A stretch of DNA of 64,000 bases from Pythium myriotylum. Lineage: Eukaryota; Oomycota; Peronosporomycetes; Pythiales; Pythiaceae. How positions within the stretch are numbered: the first letter of the stretch is position 1; every line of letters starts with the position of its first letter. This document shows positions 50,517-62,586 of this stretch, piece after piece. The notes under the pieces are model-generated. The model saw only the letters and a list, made by a program, of their open reading frames with translations. It searched no databases and was not told where the DNA came from. Position numbers and translations under genes: made by a program. The DNA lies in contig JALJCQ010000003.1 in assembly GCA_023091665.1 (NCBI GenBank), positions 620,001-684,000 of the forward strand, read 5' to 3'.

Positions 50517-53500
50517 TCATATGACCGATGAGCTGATCGATTGCTGGTTTCCACTTGTAGACATGCGGCGTTCACACGCACGATTCGTGCTCAGCGGTCC
50601 ACACCTCCGCTTCTTTTGCTGGCAACTAGCACATGCCTTCGTCGTGGGTGGAAGAGAGGCTGCATTACGTCGTGGTTCTGCTGTGCCGCGGTCGTCGTGC
50701 TTCCTCTTTTTGAGACGCTTGACTCTGTGACGGAGCTGGGTTGCTGTGAGTTGTGAATTTGGCTTCAACGTTGCGTACCAGTCTGCAATACTCTCCCACT
50801 TTCCCCGCACACCCTTGCCGATCGCGTCGCTCTGTTGTGCCACGAGTTGCAAGTCGTTAGCGGTGATTATTTCGCATCCAGCGGTGGCAGTGGTGCCGCT
50901 CCTGCAGATGAGCTGGTGATTGGTCACGTCTTCGTGGTCAGAAGGCTCATGCGAAGATGAACACTGGATGAGGGTTGGCTGGCTTGCTTCGCCACCATGA
51001 ACAGCGGTGCTGGCCGCAGCCTCACCAGTGTCGGCATCGTCGTCTATGTCACATATCACATGAGGAAGTGTAGAAATATACGCCGTTCGCCAGAGTACAT
51101 TACCATGTTCACCTGTGCCAACCGCACTGTCTTCTGGATCACTTGAACTTGGGCTTCCATTTTGCTGTTGAAGTGCCCTTTTTGCCGATTGACTGGGAAA
51201 TCGGAGTGTGGTCGAGGACCGTTTTTCGACCTTGCGTAATGCTTCCCAACGCCTGCGAACTACGGCTTCGGACTTGGGTTGGATGGCGTCGATGACTGAG
51301 GAGGCAAAATCATACACGCGAACAAACTGGTCAATGATGTGGCGCTTGGTGGCGCCAGCACGTAGATTTTTGAAGAGTTCACTGAGAAGCATTGTCTCGT
51401 GGAAGGTCTCAGTCTCATCACAAGTTGGCTTTTGTCGAAACTCAAACAGCGGCTTCCTTTGACTCTGCGAGCTTTTGGTGAGACGAGCGTCGACAGCTGC
51501 GATGTGCTTCGCGAGTGTTTGGATGCTTCGTTGGCGCAAGTTGAAACGTGCGGACTCTCCACTTGCCGCCGCAATATTGAACAGCAGCGTAGTCACAAAT
51601 GGACACGTAGCCCACGACTTGTTGCCACGGAGTGTCTGGTCCAATCTGATCTGCCGTAACAATTCATATTCATGGTGAGAAAGTGGTGATGCAACATCCA
51701 CGTTCGCAGCAAGAGCTCGCAAAGAATCAAAAAACCTGGACATGCAAATCTGACCACCCTCGGTGCTTGGACGCTGGAGTAAACGCCGAATGTCTTGTGC
51801 GTAATCTTGCTTGTTGTGGAGTCTCTCCTCCATGACCTGGTTGCTTGGTCGAACCGATTGAAAGAGAGCGTTGGACTGGGCGAACGGAAAGTCGTGCACA
51901 CTCATGTAGTGGTGTAGTGGCGCCGCCATCTCCGTCGACAAGCACGATAACGCAAACTGTAGCTGAGGTGACTCAGCGATTGTGCCGTGACAATAAACGG
52001 CAGCGCGCCACAGTGACAGGAGATCTAGTGACCCCATCGCAGGATTACGCCCGAACTTTGCGCCGGCTCGGATATTGTGCTGCGCAAACAATAACGCAAC
52101 AATTCGTGAGACTGCAAAGGCGTTAGGAGTCTTGTTTACTCACCTCAAGAAGGAAAATATCCAGCACTTGCAAACCAACTTCATAGGAAACCGAACGATT
52201 CACGAGGTGCTTAAGTTGTGCGTGCACACTCTCGAGCTGGCTCGTGGGCACGACCGTTGTGGCACCGCTGCCCTCACAGTATCTGTTGTTGTTGACATAT
52301 AGATCCCCACGAAGAATTTGCCTCACGTTGCTCTCGACGCAACCCTCCCATTCGGCATCAGTTGATCGAACAATGCTGGATGAATTTCCAGCAGGTACAA
52401 ACTTCGTACAAACGTCACGAACAGCCGCGGCGGCTTCGATTGGGCTACGTAACGCATCACCAACGTACAGAGCATCATGGAGCGCTTTGCAGAACACCTT
52501 GCGTAGACCACGGTCTTTGATCTTCTCGGAGAGACGCTGTATTACATGGAACGGATCCTGTTTCACACAAACTCCAGGACCGAAGACATCATTCACCATA
52601 CCGCACTGCGTTGGCGTTGTCAGATACGAGCACCACATCGTCGTCACCAAATGACACCAAACCCTCGTTACAACTCACCGCGACACCAACATCGTCTGGC
52701 ACCACAGACACCGGTATGCGGTTCTTGATCTCGCGCTCGAGTAGCAGCTTAGTCTCTTCGCTGTTTTCTGACCGAGTCAGTGACCGCGCAACAATCTGAC
52801 CCGCTTCGTTTTGGACCAGTAGCAGCCAATGCATTTCTTGCTGTCCTTGGCGTGGGTCTTTCATGTGGCACCGCATCTTGCACAGCTTCCGCGAGTGGTC
52901 GATTCGTAGCACTCGCTTTATACTCAAATTCCGCATCAACTGACCACCAAGGGTTCGTAAGATTGCGGTTTCTTGCAGCCATGCCTTAGTGAGCGCTTGG
53001 TGGGATGGAGTTAGGTGGTTCTTGCTGTATTCCTCAATAGTCGGCGCCGTTGGCGCCAACAGAAGCTTTCCAGCGGCTTGCTGTTGCTTGAGTCGTGCAG
53101 CAAATAGGGAGCGGAGGTGGTAGTAGCGCGATTGCCGTCGACCGTCGACATTGGAGCGAGTGCGTTGCAGGCCATCAGCAGACATGATGCCGTCGTGGAC
53201 GAGTTCAAAGAGCGCCGTGGACAGCCCTCCTTTCTCCTTGAGTATGTATGGGAAGAGAAGACGTGTTTCATCATCGACAGACGATAGGAACTTGTTGCTT
53301 TTGGTCGAAAATACGATATTGCTACCTCCTGCGCATCGATATTTCACATAGAGCAAGCACGTGGAGTGGTTCACATCGTCGACAACTCTGCGCGCGTACT
53401 CCTTGATGCCAGGTGTGCACATACAACCTTTTGCAATGCATTTTGGCCGACGGTTGGGCCGCACTGATTCCGGCACCCAGACGACATACGGCCGTTCGAA

Positions 53501-53608
53501 CAATGCAGAGATGCTGTTGAGATCGTTCTCTGGAAGCTCCAGCCGGGGAGGGTAGGCACGCTGGTCGAGCCCGGTTTGGAGCAACCGCCGGCACGTCTCC
53601 TTGTCCAT
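50517..53608 (-). pseudogene. DDE transposase-derived gene with a single frameshift
   Basis: Read from 53608 (ATG) downwards: about 335 codons in one frame to DNANAVRYGE then stop. The next frame starts within a few bases (about 52600) and continues MVNDVFGPGVCVKQDPFHVIQRL. Removing one base of the GCGG at about 52601-52604 would join them, so a +1 insertion (or assembly error) breaks the gene. A clean 64-bp intron (52080-52143; GAG|GTGAGT, GCGCAG|CAC) then leads to the last exon (50517-52079). Candidate catalytic residues are in LRIDHSRKL, VLVSDNANA, KQDPFHV and QLESVHAQL, the pattern of an RNase H-fold DDE/D transposase; the superfamily is not certain. The C-terminal exon adds a Myb/SANT-like helix set (KWESIADWYATL, QLRHRVKRLKKR) and CxxCx6C (CASCQQKKRRC). 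The intron, and the lack of obvious terminal repeats, suggest a domesticated or old copy. Confidence 0.75.
52080..52143 (-). other. Intron in the transposase-derived gene
   Basis: 64 bp, GAG|GTGAGTAAAC donor and TTTGCGCAG|CAC acceptor. Its removal brings the two downstream coding pieces into one frame. Confidence 0.7.
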
Positions 53609-53720
53609 TGTCGTGCTTGTTGTGTGAGTTTGATCAATATGGGTCAGGACGGCCGCCAGTTGGGTAAGACCCGTGGGTTTTCTGAACCCGGGTCGTGAGA
53701 TCGAAGCCAAGCAGCGGTGC

Positions 53721-54398
53721 ATGTCGCTCAAGCTCGAGCTGAACTGTGCCCAGCAACGAGTTAGTGGGCTCAAACCACTCCAGACTCTTCTGGAAGAAGC
53801 GTATCAAGAGCCTGAAGCCGCAAAAGCGCGAGTCGCTGAACTAAACAAGCAGATCCAACAGGCCCATAATGCACGAGCCGAGGAGCCAGAGGTCATCCCG
53901 AGCCTTCGACAGACTGTCCAGGCGTACGAGGAGCTCACCGACCCTCGCCGTCGAGGGCCATCGTTAGACTACGACCGACGGCTAGGCCAACCGCTTCAGG
54001 ACGGCGAAAAAGTCTCGACTGCCGAAGGACTGATAGCGAATGAGCCAAGTCTTAAGCACAACCAACAGGTCGAGCGAGTGGACCGCGCGGCTGAGATGAT
54101 CGACGGTCACTTCAACCTGCGCGAAGAGAACGAACGGCTGCCGCAGCAACTCAACAACCTCACCGAGCGAGTGCTGACTCTGAAGACTTCGATTGTGGAG
54201 AAGAAAGAATCCACGGACGCAGCGACCACGAAGCAACAGTCGTCGTTGACACGACAGAGATGCCTGGAGCAACAAGTGAGCGTGCCGCAGGATCTACTGC
54301 GCCGATTCCACCCTCGAGTGGCACGGGGCGGGCGGGCGGCGGGTTGTGGAGCCTGTGGCCCCGCAATCTCCCAGGACCCCTTGGCTCCTCTGTCCTGA
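53721..54398 (+). CDS. Possible coiled-coil protein or gene fragment (225 aa)
   Basis: ATG-to-TGA frame, divergent from the transposase-derived gene. Residues 1-190 are rich in Glu, Gln, Leu, Arg and Ala with heptad-like spacing (LQTLLEEAYQEPEAAKARV, AELNKQIQQAH, LREENERLPQQLNNLTERV), as in long coiled coils. The last 30 residues look non-coding (Gly/Ala/Arg-rich). I do not recognise a family. It may be the remnant of a larger gene cut by insertion of the neighbouring element. Upstream of the ATG the frame stays open without another ATG. Confidence 0.4.
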   Translation: MSLKLELNCAQQRVSGLKPLQTLLEEAYQEPEAAKARVAELNKQIQQAHNARAEEPEVIPSLRQTVQAYEELTDPRRRGPSLDYDRRLGQPLQDGEKVSTAEGLIANEPSLKHNQQVERVDRAAEMIDGHFNLREENERLPQQLNNLTERVLTLKTSIVEKKESTDAATTKQQSSLTRQRCLEQQVSVPQDLLRRFHPRVARGGRAAGCGACGPAISQDPLAPLS

Positions 54399-54444
54399 CG
54401 ACGTCCACTTGCACATAAAACATCCACAATGATAGATTTGTAAC

Positions 54445-54497
54445 TTTCAGGAATCGATCGAAACACAAGTTTTGTTTTTTTGGATCGATTCCTGAAA
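54445..54497. repeat. Inverted repeat, 19-bp arms with one mismatch
   Basis: Arms 54445-54463 (TTTCAGGAATCGATCGAAA) and 54479-54497 pair at 18 of 19 positions around a 15-nt T-rich loop. Lies between the coiled-coil ORF and the next gene. Could be a fold-back element or a transcript 3'-end hairpin. Confidence 0.8.
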
Positions 54498-54591
54498 TTT
54501 TGCAATCACCGCGAATACCGGTACTGTACCGGTTCTACCAACCTTTCCATCGGCCCGGCCGACCTTGCTTCAAGGAAAGATTCCCACGAAA

Positions 54592-56005
54592 ATGACCGAG
54601 CCAGCACCGGCGCGCCCGCCTCTCGCGCCGCCGCCGGCACGCGACGACGACACAGCGCTGCACCACCACTCGCTCTCGGACGACGCGCCGTCGCCCTCGG
54701 CCTCCTCCGCGCCGCCGCCGCCCGTGTTCACGTCCGCCAAGGCCTCGGCCTCGGCCTTCGCGTCCAAACTCGCGTTCGGCGGTCGCAAGCTGCTCTCTCC
54801 GCTCGCCGGCGTCGCGAGCGTCGGCGCGGCCAAGGACTCAGCGGCGCCTTCAAGTGGAGGAGCAAGCGGCGCGCTGGCCACGTCGCTGGCCGGCGCCAAC
54901 GCCGCCGTGAGCGACGCCGCGTCCGCCGTCTCGAGCTCGCTCAACTACCTCTTCGCTGGCGGCGCATCTCCTGCGCCGTCGTCGACTGCGCCCACTTCAT
55001 CGTCGGCATCATCAACAGGTGGCGGTGCGACGATGGATCCGGCCGAGTTGGAGCAGCTCGAGGAGGAGTACCGACAGGTGACGGCCCAGCAGCGCATGCA
55101 GATCCTCGAGGACCTGGTTCAGTTCCGCCGCGCCGACTGGAACTACCTCAAGGCCATGCACCAGGGCACCAACTACTGGCTCAATGTGGCGTTGTTGCGT
55201 GAGACGCAGGTGCTTGCGCACCTCGGCGAGCGTGCAGCGATCCGGCGCAGCGTGCAGTTCTTCTACCTCGGTCTTGGACTCGGCAAACTCATGAGCGAAG
55301 TGCGTCACGCGCAATTCCTCGCCATCGAAGGCTGTCAGCTGCTTGAGGAACTTGAGTACTACTTCGCGTCGGCTGCAGTGCAGAGCATGAAGCTCATGGT
55401 CGCGACTTCAACTCCGACGCTCCATGAACCGCTGCATAAGATGGAAGACGACGCCCTACTCGAGCCCGTGACAGAGCCTTTTCGTCCGACAATATACAAG
55501 TGGAACCAGCGACCAGTCTTCCGGCGGCTCGTCACACCGTCCATTGTAAGTGTGGCACCTCTGTCTCCTTCGTAGTATCATCCGGGGCTTGGTTTGCTGA
55601 ACGTTAATGTCGCTCAGCCTTTCCCCTTGGACTACCGGGAGGTCATGCTCTCTCTCTGTGATATCCTCGCGCTCGTCTACAGCAAATTTGTTGAAGACAA
55701 TACGTGTTCCGAGAATGTCTTTCTCTTCCAGGCCATCGTGCGCTTTGATGAGAAGATCAAGGTGCGTTACTTTCGTTGCCTGGACGTATTGAACACTGCG
55801 CTGATTGATTGCTTCAAAGAAACTTGTCATTGACCCTGTGAAGAAAGAATTCTCGGCCGTTGCTGTGACAGTGCTCACAGAGGAGTTAGCGGGCGTGCGA
55901 AAAGCTTTCTCGTCCGGTGGAAACAGCCATCGGCAACCCCCACCCCAGTCTACAGTGCCGCCACCGTTAGATTCTGTGCCATCCCCTACCAAGTCATTGG
56001 GTTAG
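54592..56005 (+). CDS. Conserved protein of unknown function (427 aa)
   Basis: Three exons: 54592-55545, 55618-55761, 55820-56005; introns of 72 and 58 bp with GTAAGT and GTGCGT donors, all junctions phase 0. The first 145 residues are low-complexity Ala/Ser/Pro. A helical, well-ordered region follows (about 148-320: LEQLEEEYRQVTAQQRMQIL, WLNVALLRETQVLAHLGERA), then a strongly conserved-looking block at the exon 2 start (PFPLDYREVMLSLCDILALVYSKF). The C-terminus is a Pro-rich tail. I cannot name the family. No signal peptide or clear membrane segment. The stop is 76 bp from the convergent SMC1 stop. Confidence 0.8.
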
Positions 56006-56080
56006 ACATTGTGTAGTATCGAGGATATGTAGACGGGTAAGCCTATTCAAGACGAGCATTACAGTACTAAACGTGGATTC

Positions 56081-59000
56081 CTAGTCGTACTTGGTCAGGT
56101 CCAGCGTGAGGGACTGAGATCGCTGAAGGTTGATGTCTTTGCAAATGCCAACAAGAGCATCTGCCTTCTCGTAGAATGCATCTTTGAGCGAAATTACGAC
56201 ACATTGGAAGTCGCAATTGGCGATGTAATTTGATACCTTGTTGACGTTGACGTTGTCCAATGCGGCATCGACTTCATCCAGCACGAAGAACGGAGATGGC
56301 TGGTAGTTATGAATTGCAAACAATAACGCCAACGCTGCGACCGTCTTTTCGCCACCAGACAATTGCTCCATTTCTCGGAAACGCTTCATCGGAGGCATTG
56401 CGTTGTACTTCATGCCATTTAAAAACGGCTCTTCAGTATTCTCCAGGTTGAGATAAGCTGTACCGCCTAACGGATGCTTCGAACTCTTTGTCAGCTGCTT
56501 GTACGTTGAGTCGATAACCCCCGATATGTGGTCGAATGCTTCCATGAACTTCTCGTACCGCTGGTTCTTGATCTTTTCAAATGCCGACGCAGCTTCGAAA
56601 GACTGTTGTTTAATGTGTTCAAGCTCTTCTTCCTCCTTTGCCATCCGTTCTTGGATTTCGTCAAACTTCTCCAACGCTCGCATATTTGGCTGCATGCGCT
56701 CTAGATCAGACACCATGTCGCTGATTCGAGACTCGTACTTGGTGTTGACTTCCTCGTATTCGTTTTCATCTACGACTATGTCTTGATCTGGCAACGACGA
56801 ATAATCAATCTCTCTGTCGACGTAACGCTCAAGGGCTTGGTTTTCGAGTGCGCTTTCCGAGTTCGCTTGACTTTCAGAACCCTCCCCAGAAATCCCAACG
56901 CTGAGATCTTCCATTTCGACGTCGTTGTCCCGATTTCCAGCATCTTCCATTGTTACGTCCTCCCCAACGATGGGGAGCTTGACTTGATCAAGCAACGCAC
57001 GTTTCAGAATTTCCACCCTCTTGTCTTTGAGCCGATCCAGCGACGTTTCTTCAGCGGTGACCCTGTTGAGGATATCCCCTTTCTTCTTTTCACTCTTGGA
57101 CTTCTTTTTACCGATGGCTTTCAATTCTGACTCGAAGTCGTCTAGCTTGCTGGAGAGCTCCGCGTGACCTGACTCCTCTTGCTTCTTCTCGGCCTGAAGA
57201 GCCGTCAACTTTTTGTCCAAGGCAGCTTGTTCTTTCGCCAATGATTTGAGATTAGCCTTCTCTCGCTCGGCTTTCTCCTGTGCAGTCGCCATCGGACTCT
57301 CGAAGTCCTGAGCTTGTAAGTACGCAATCTATCACAAGATGCATGATATCAGTTCAAAGTTCCTCTGAAAATTACCTCCATCACTTCACATACCTGGGCT
57401 TCAATCTTTGCCATGTGATCCGCGAGTTTACGCTTTGTTTCCATCTGCTGTTGCTGGCGTTTGACAACTTTTTCTTCATAAACTCGGATACTTGCCACGC
57501 CCATTTGTCTACTGAATTCAGCAAAGAGTTCATCTTGAACTCCATGAATTTGGTGTTCCAAAGCAAGGATGCTACTTTCGCGAGATCGAAGAGCTTCTTC
57601 GTACTTCCGCAATTCTGGAAGTATTGTTCGCTGGATACGGTTTTCGGCGTCTCCGATTCGCGCAACAATTTTCGGCTTCTCATTCTCGGTTGTCTTAACA
57701 TCAGCTTTTGCGTAGCTCAGACGGTTCTGCATTCCCTCCAAGTTGGTTCGTAAGGCCTGCAACCGAGAATAAGATGCACCATGGCGTTCCAAAGAATGAA
57801 GTTCCTCTTGGATTCCGTCCTTTTTCGCTTGTAACGATTCGATTTCCTTCTCGTCCCATCTTCCGGCTCGTTGGAGATCATTTTGGGTTCGTCCACCAGT
57901 CATACTGCCGTTCTTGCTGACCACCATGCCACCAAGGGTGACCGCTTTGACCTTTTCATTCTGTCGAAAACAAAGATCTCGAGCAATGTCAATGGAGTCA
58001 CAAACAACAGTGTCCCCAACCGCATAAGATACCGCCGGCATTATGTCGGTATCACACTCAATTACATCGATGACGAGCTTGATGTTGTTGCCGAGGGTGC
58101 GAAAGCGTTCATTTATCGGCTTGATACGGATTTTGTCAAGTGGAATGAACTGGGCACTTCCTGATCTGGTCTCTCGCAAATACTGGATACAATCCTGACC
58201 AGTTTTGTAGTCTTGTACGACGATGGCATCCATGTGTTTGCCAGTTGCCACGGTGACAGCCATATTATACTTTCGTTGGACCGGCTTACACAGGTCGACG
58301 AGACGCCCTCGGACTCCAGGAAACAAGCGTTTCAACGATTCCAAAGTCTCGGCTTTCTTGTTCTCAGCCTGAGAGTGGCGCCGATCGTCGCGCAAGTCCC
58401 GCAGCTTGTGGTTAACTTTGTCCAGCTCGTGGTTCAACTGATCCTTGCGATTTGCCTGGTTCTGAATCTAAAATGGATGGCGAAAAAATCAGATGGTGAG
58501 CTTCGAACTACAGCGACCGTCAAACTTCCACTCACCTCCGCTTCTGCATTCACCAAATCTTGCTCTGCATCATGAATATTTCGCTCTGTCTTGGTCACAA
58601 CATCGCGCATCTAGACACAGTCCAGCCAGCATTGAGCAACGATCGGCGCGAAGCACTATGGTGCTCAAAGCACTTACGTTTCGGATGCGATCGTCAGCTT
58701 CTTCGAGTGTACGTTTGAGCAGTTCTATCGACTTTTCATGTTCTGATTTCTCTTGCGAAAGTGTTTGCACCTTGTTCTCGTCTGCATGCTGTTGTCGCTT
58801 AATTGAGTCAAGCTGACTTCGCAACAGGTTAGTCTTTATCTGAACGCTTTCTTTGATGCGGTGATACTCTTCCAGTCGAGCAGCGTCCATGACGAGCTCC
58901 TGCTCATCGCCTTGACTTCCATTTTGCTTTGCTTCAAGGTCGGCTCTTGCTGCATTCAGCTCCTCTAGATCCTTTTGCAGCCCTTCGAGCTCGCTGCTTT

Positions 59001-60125
59001 TGCTAGAAACCTTCTTGGCCAGTTTATTCTCCGTAGCCTGGGCTTCCTCAAGCTTCTTCTGTGAGTGCTTCACTTGCTCACGAATCTTGATCCCCTGCGG
59101 TTCAATTCCGTCAATCTGATGCTGCACCTGAAGGACACGCTCCCGACTCTTCTTGAGTTCACGTAGGCAGTTGGCATGCTCTTTTTTCTTTTCTTTATAC
59201 GCAGCTGACAGCAGACCTTCTTTGGCCTCAAAGGCAGCAAGTTCCTCTTGAAGAGCTTTCAACGCCTCCTCACGGCTGCGAAAGCCCTCTTCAACTTGGA
59301 ACAATTGCCACAAAAAATGCTCCACACGCAAACGATCCTGCGTCGAGATCATGGGTCAGCACTTTCATGAGGAACATCACAACAGCCATGCCATCCGCAC
59401 CAAGCCATCACGCTTCTTCTTGAATCGCTCAGCTTCCTCCTTCTGTTCTTTGACTGCTTTCTTTTCAGCAACGAGGGCCTTCTTCTTTTGATAAGCAAAG
59501 ATGGCATTCTCTTCTGCGCGGTTCTTCTCGTCTAACAATCGTTCATATTCCTCACTTCGAGAAATATAAGCTCACGCTCAAACAATATCATCAATAGCGG
59601 AGTTACCTACCGCAACTCATATGAACCGGAAATCTGCTCGAAAAGCTTTGTGAGCTCGTCCGGGCTCTTTGATGCGATCGATTCGACGTCACCCTGGAAA
59701 ACCAAAAAGTTTCGCGCCTTGACCAGGATTCCGATATCCTTTAGCTGGTTCTGGTAAGCCTCTGCGCTCACAACCTCGTTGTTGATTCGGTACGTGCCCA
59801 CGCCTTTCTCGGAAATCAAACGCGTGAAGAGCAGCTCCTGGCCTTGCGTTGCTCCTTCGATCTCGTCAGCGTCCAGCTCGTACACGAGCGTGACGTACGC
59901 CTTTAGATCGCCTCCGCCGATGCCCTTGTGGATGAGATCCTTCAGTTGGTTCGACCGCAGCTGCCGATTGCTCACACCAAGCACAAAGCTGATCGCATCC
60001 ATGAGGTTGGATTTCCCCGAGCCATTGGGTCCGATCACGGCCGTGAACCGCTTGAACGGCCCGACGGTGTGCGGGCCGCCGTACGACTTGAAGTTCTCGA
60101 GCTCCAGGCGCGAGATTCGACCCAT
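56081..60125 (-). CDS. SMC1: Cohesin subunit SMC1 (1,241 aa)
   Basis: Six exons, complement of 59611-60125, 59401-59554, 59337-58678, 58610-58536, 58467-57394 and 57328-56081; introns are 56-68 bp with GT-AG ends. The sum is 1,242 codons, against 1,233 residues for human SMC1A. Walker A GPNGSGKSN is at 32-40, followed by the SMC1-type start of the coiled coil (GSYELREEYERL across the first junction). The hinge sits in exon 5 (VRGRLVDLCKPVQRKYN, MDAIVVQDYKTGQDCIQYL, RRWDEKEIESL-like), then a second coiled coil. The ABC signature LSGGE is at 1149-1153 and Walker B FFVLDE ends at E1178, ending LTLDLTKYD as in SMC1. It forms the cohesin ring with SMC3 and holds sister chromatids together. The gene looks intact and is divergent from AIP1. 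Confidence 0.95.
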
Positions 60126-60493
60126 GGACACCTCGTTCGACGCGCCGCGCGCTGCTCTATCTGTTGGTGATGACCGCTTCGCGTGAAGACGACTGGTTCT
60201 CGCTCACGACGCGCAAATGCAGCAGCGCGTTTCCCTTTGATCGTCGCTTTTTCGTCGCGAGTGTTTTCCCGCGCAAGTCGAGGGAAGTGACTCGCGGGTT
60301 GGAGATCCTAGTTAGTGTGAACCACATAGAAATAGGATGGGTTAACTTGTCAAATGACCGGTGGTGAAACCGGTATCCAGCTGGTGAATTGAAGATCATC
60401 TGCGACGCCCCCTCTTGAACAGGAAGCTTCAGCTGACCACTTCGCGAGATCCTCCCGGCCCCCACTGAGCCTCCCCCCACCAGCGAAGAGAAC
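60126..60493. promoter_or_regulatory. Shared divergent promoter region, SMC1 / AIP1
   Basis: 368 bp between the two divergent start codons. On the minus strand GCATTTGCGC (about 60211-60220) recalls the oomycete flanking element ahead of SMC1. I see no clear initiator for AIP1. Confidence 0.4.
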
Positions 60494-62477
60494 ATGGCGA
60501 CACCATCGAACCCCACGGAGCGCATCCCGAATGCTGCGCGCACGGTACGCTTTGCCCTTTCGCGCGCTCGCGATCCATCCGTCGCACGCCGGCTGACGAT
60601 CAGTGAATCTGTTGTTTCCCGCAGGCGATCCAAGCGCCCAACCCGACCACAACGCGCGGCGCCCCGAGCGTGCTGAGCGTCCACCCGAAGGAGAACAAGA
60701 TCATCTACTGCTCGGGCAAGCTCGTGGTCGTGCGTAACCTGGACGACCCGACCGATACCTTCGTGTACAAGGGACACAATGAGCCGACGACGGTCGCCAA
60801 GTTCTCGCCGAGTGGCTACTGGGTTGCCTCGGGTGACACCTCGGGCAAGGTCCGCATCTGGTAAGCAAGCATTACTCTCGTTCTGAAGAGAGAATCTGTA
60901 TTCTTACGATTTTGTGATTGCTTAGGTCGTACGATAACCCGGAGCACACGCTGAAGATTGAGGTCCCTGTATTCGCGGGTGAGGTTAAGGACTTGTCGTG
61001 GGACCCAGAGAGCAAGCGCATCGTCGCCGTCGGCGATGGCCGTTCGCTCATGGCGCGTGTGTTCATGTGGGATACGGGCAACAGTCTCGGCGAGATTGTG
61101 GGCCACCAGAAGCGCATCCTCTCGGTCGACTACAAGCCTACCCGTCCTTTCCGCATCATGACTGCGAGCGAGGACTTCAACGTGTGCGTGTTCGAAGGAC
61201 CACCGTTCAAGTTCAAGCAGAACAACAACAACATCCACTCCAACTTCGTCAACAGTGTGCGCTACTCTCCGAATGGCGAGTACGCAGTCAGTGTTGGGTC
61301 CGACAAGCTCATGTGCCTGTACGACGGCAAGACCGGCGACCTGATCGATAAGTTCCCAGCTGCCCATACGGCGTCTATCTACTCGGTTGCGTGGAGCCCG
61401 GACAACACGCAGTTGCTTACCTCCTCTGCCGACAAGACGGTCATCTTGTGGGACGTTGCCAGCAAGAGCGTCGTGAAGACCTTCACGTTCTCAGACAAGC
61501 CCCAGGTTAAGGACATGCAGGTCGCTGTCGTTTGGAAGGGTGACTACCTCGTCTCGCTTAGCCTTTCGGGAGACCTTAACTACTTGGACATCGACAACCC
61601 GTCTAAGCCGAAGAAGGTTGTCCAGGCCCACCAGGTGAGCACTCTCGCGCTCGCAGCCGAACCGAAGCGCGGCCTTCTTGTCACCGGCAGCTACGACGGT
61701 GTCATCAACTCATGGAACTCGAACCTCGCAACTGCCATCTCGGGCAGTGGTCACACGGGCAAGATCACGGGTATCGACGCGAACGAAACGACCATCGCGA
61801 GTGTTGGCTGGGATGACCAGATTCGCTTCTCGAACGGAAGCGAGTACACGGCGAGCGTGCCGCTCGAAGCACAGCCTAGCGGTGTGGCCCTTGCTCCTGG
61901 CCAGTCGACTCTCGCTGCTGTGAGCACAAACAAGGGTATCAAGCTCATCAAAGACCAGCGCCTGGTCTTCTCGACGCCGGAGTTCGCGTGGACGCCGACG
62001 TGCGTGGCTGTTTCGCCCAGCGGTGATCTCGTCGCAGTCGGCTCACAGGAGGACAAGAAGATCCATCTCTTCGACGTTGTCGGAGACTCGCTCAAGGAAA
62101 GTGGCGAGATTGTGGGCCACTTGGGCGCACTCACATCACTGGCGTTTTCGCCGGATGGCAAGCACCTCGCCGCTGGTGATGCGTACCGTGAAGTGCGTGT
62201 CTGGGATGTGGCCTCCCGATCGGCAGTCGTTCAGGGAGCGTGGGTCTACCACTCAACGCGTGTGACGAGTGTGGCGTGGTCGCCGAGCGGTAAATATGTT
62301 GTAAGTGGCGCACTCGATGAGCAGATCTACGTGTGGAACGTGGAGAACCCGTCGTCGAAGACACTGTTCGAATACTCGCACAAGGACGGTGTCACTGGAG
62401 TTCGTTTCCTCGCCGAAGACAAGATCGTGTCGATTGGTAACGACGCGTGCGTCAACTTCTGGAACTTCAAGCCGTAA
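60494..62477 (+). CDS. AIP1: Actin-interacting protein 1 / WDR1-like WD40 protein (612 aa)
   Basis: Three exons: 60494-60544, 60625-60860, 60926-62477; introns of 80 and 65 bp (donors GTACGC and GTAAGC). The product has the family length (about 605-615) and is filled by WD40 blades from about residue 25 to the end, with typical endings such as GKVRIWSYD, KTVILWDV, REVRVWDV and EQIYVWNV; it closes CVNFWNF. Family landmarks include APNPTTTRGAPSVLSVHPKE at the N-terminus and a first propeller block VFAGEVKDLSWDPES. AIP1 acts in the cytosol with cofilin to disassemble and cap actin filaments. The gene looks intact. It is divergent from SMC1 across a 368-bp intergenic region. Confidence 0.94.
60545..60624 (+). 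other. AIP1: AIP1 intron 1
   Basis: 80 bp, ACG|GTACGC donor and TTTCCCGCAG|GCG acceptor. It has no in-frame stop when read through, so a naive reading of 60494-60676 gives a false small protein. Confidence 0.85.
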
Positions 62478-62586
62478 AAAGTTGGCAGCGGTGAATGCAA
62501 GTTTCCAACCCCCTTTTCATCTACAATGAACCTTATAGGGAATGCAGATAAAAAAGCAAGAATGAGTAGAGAATGCTGCGTTACTC

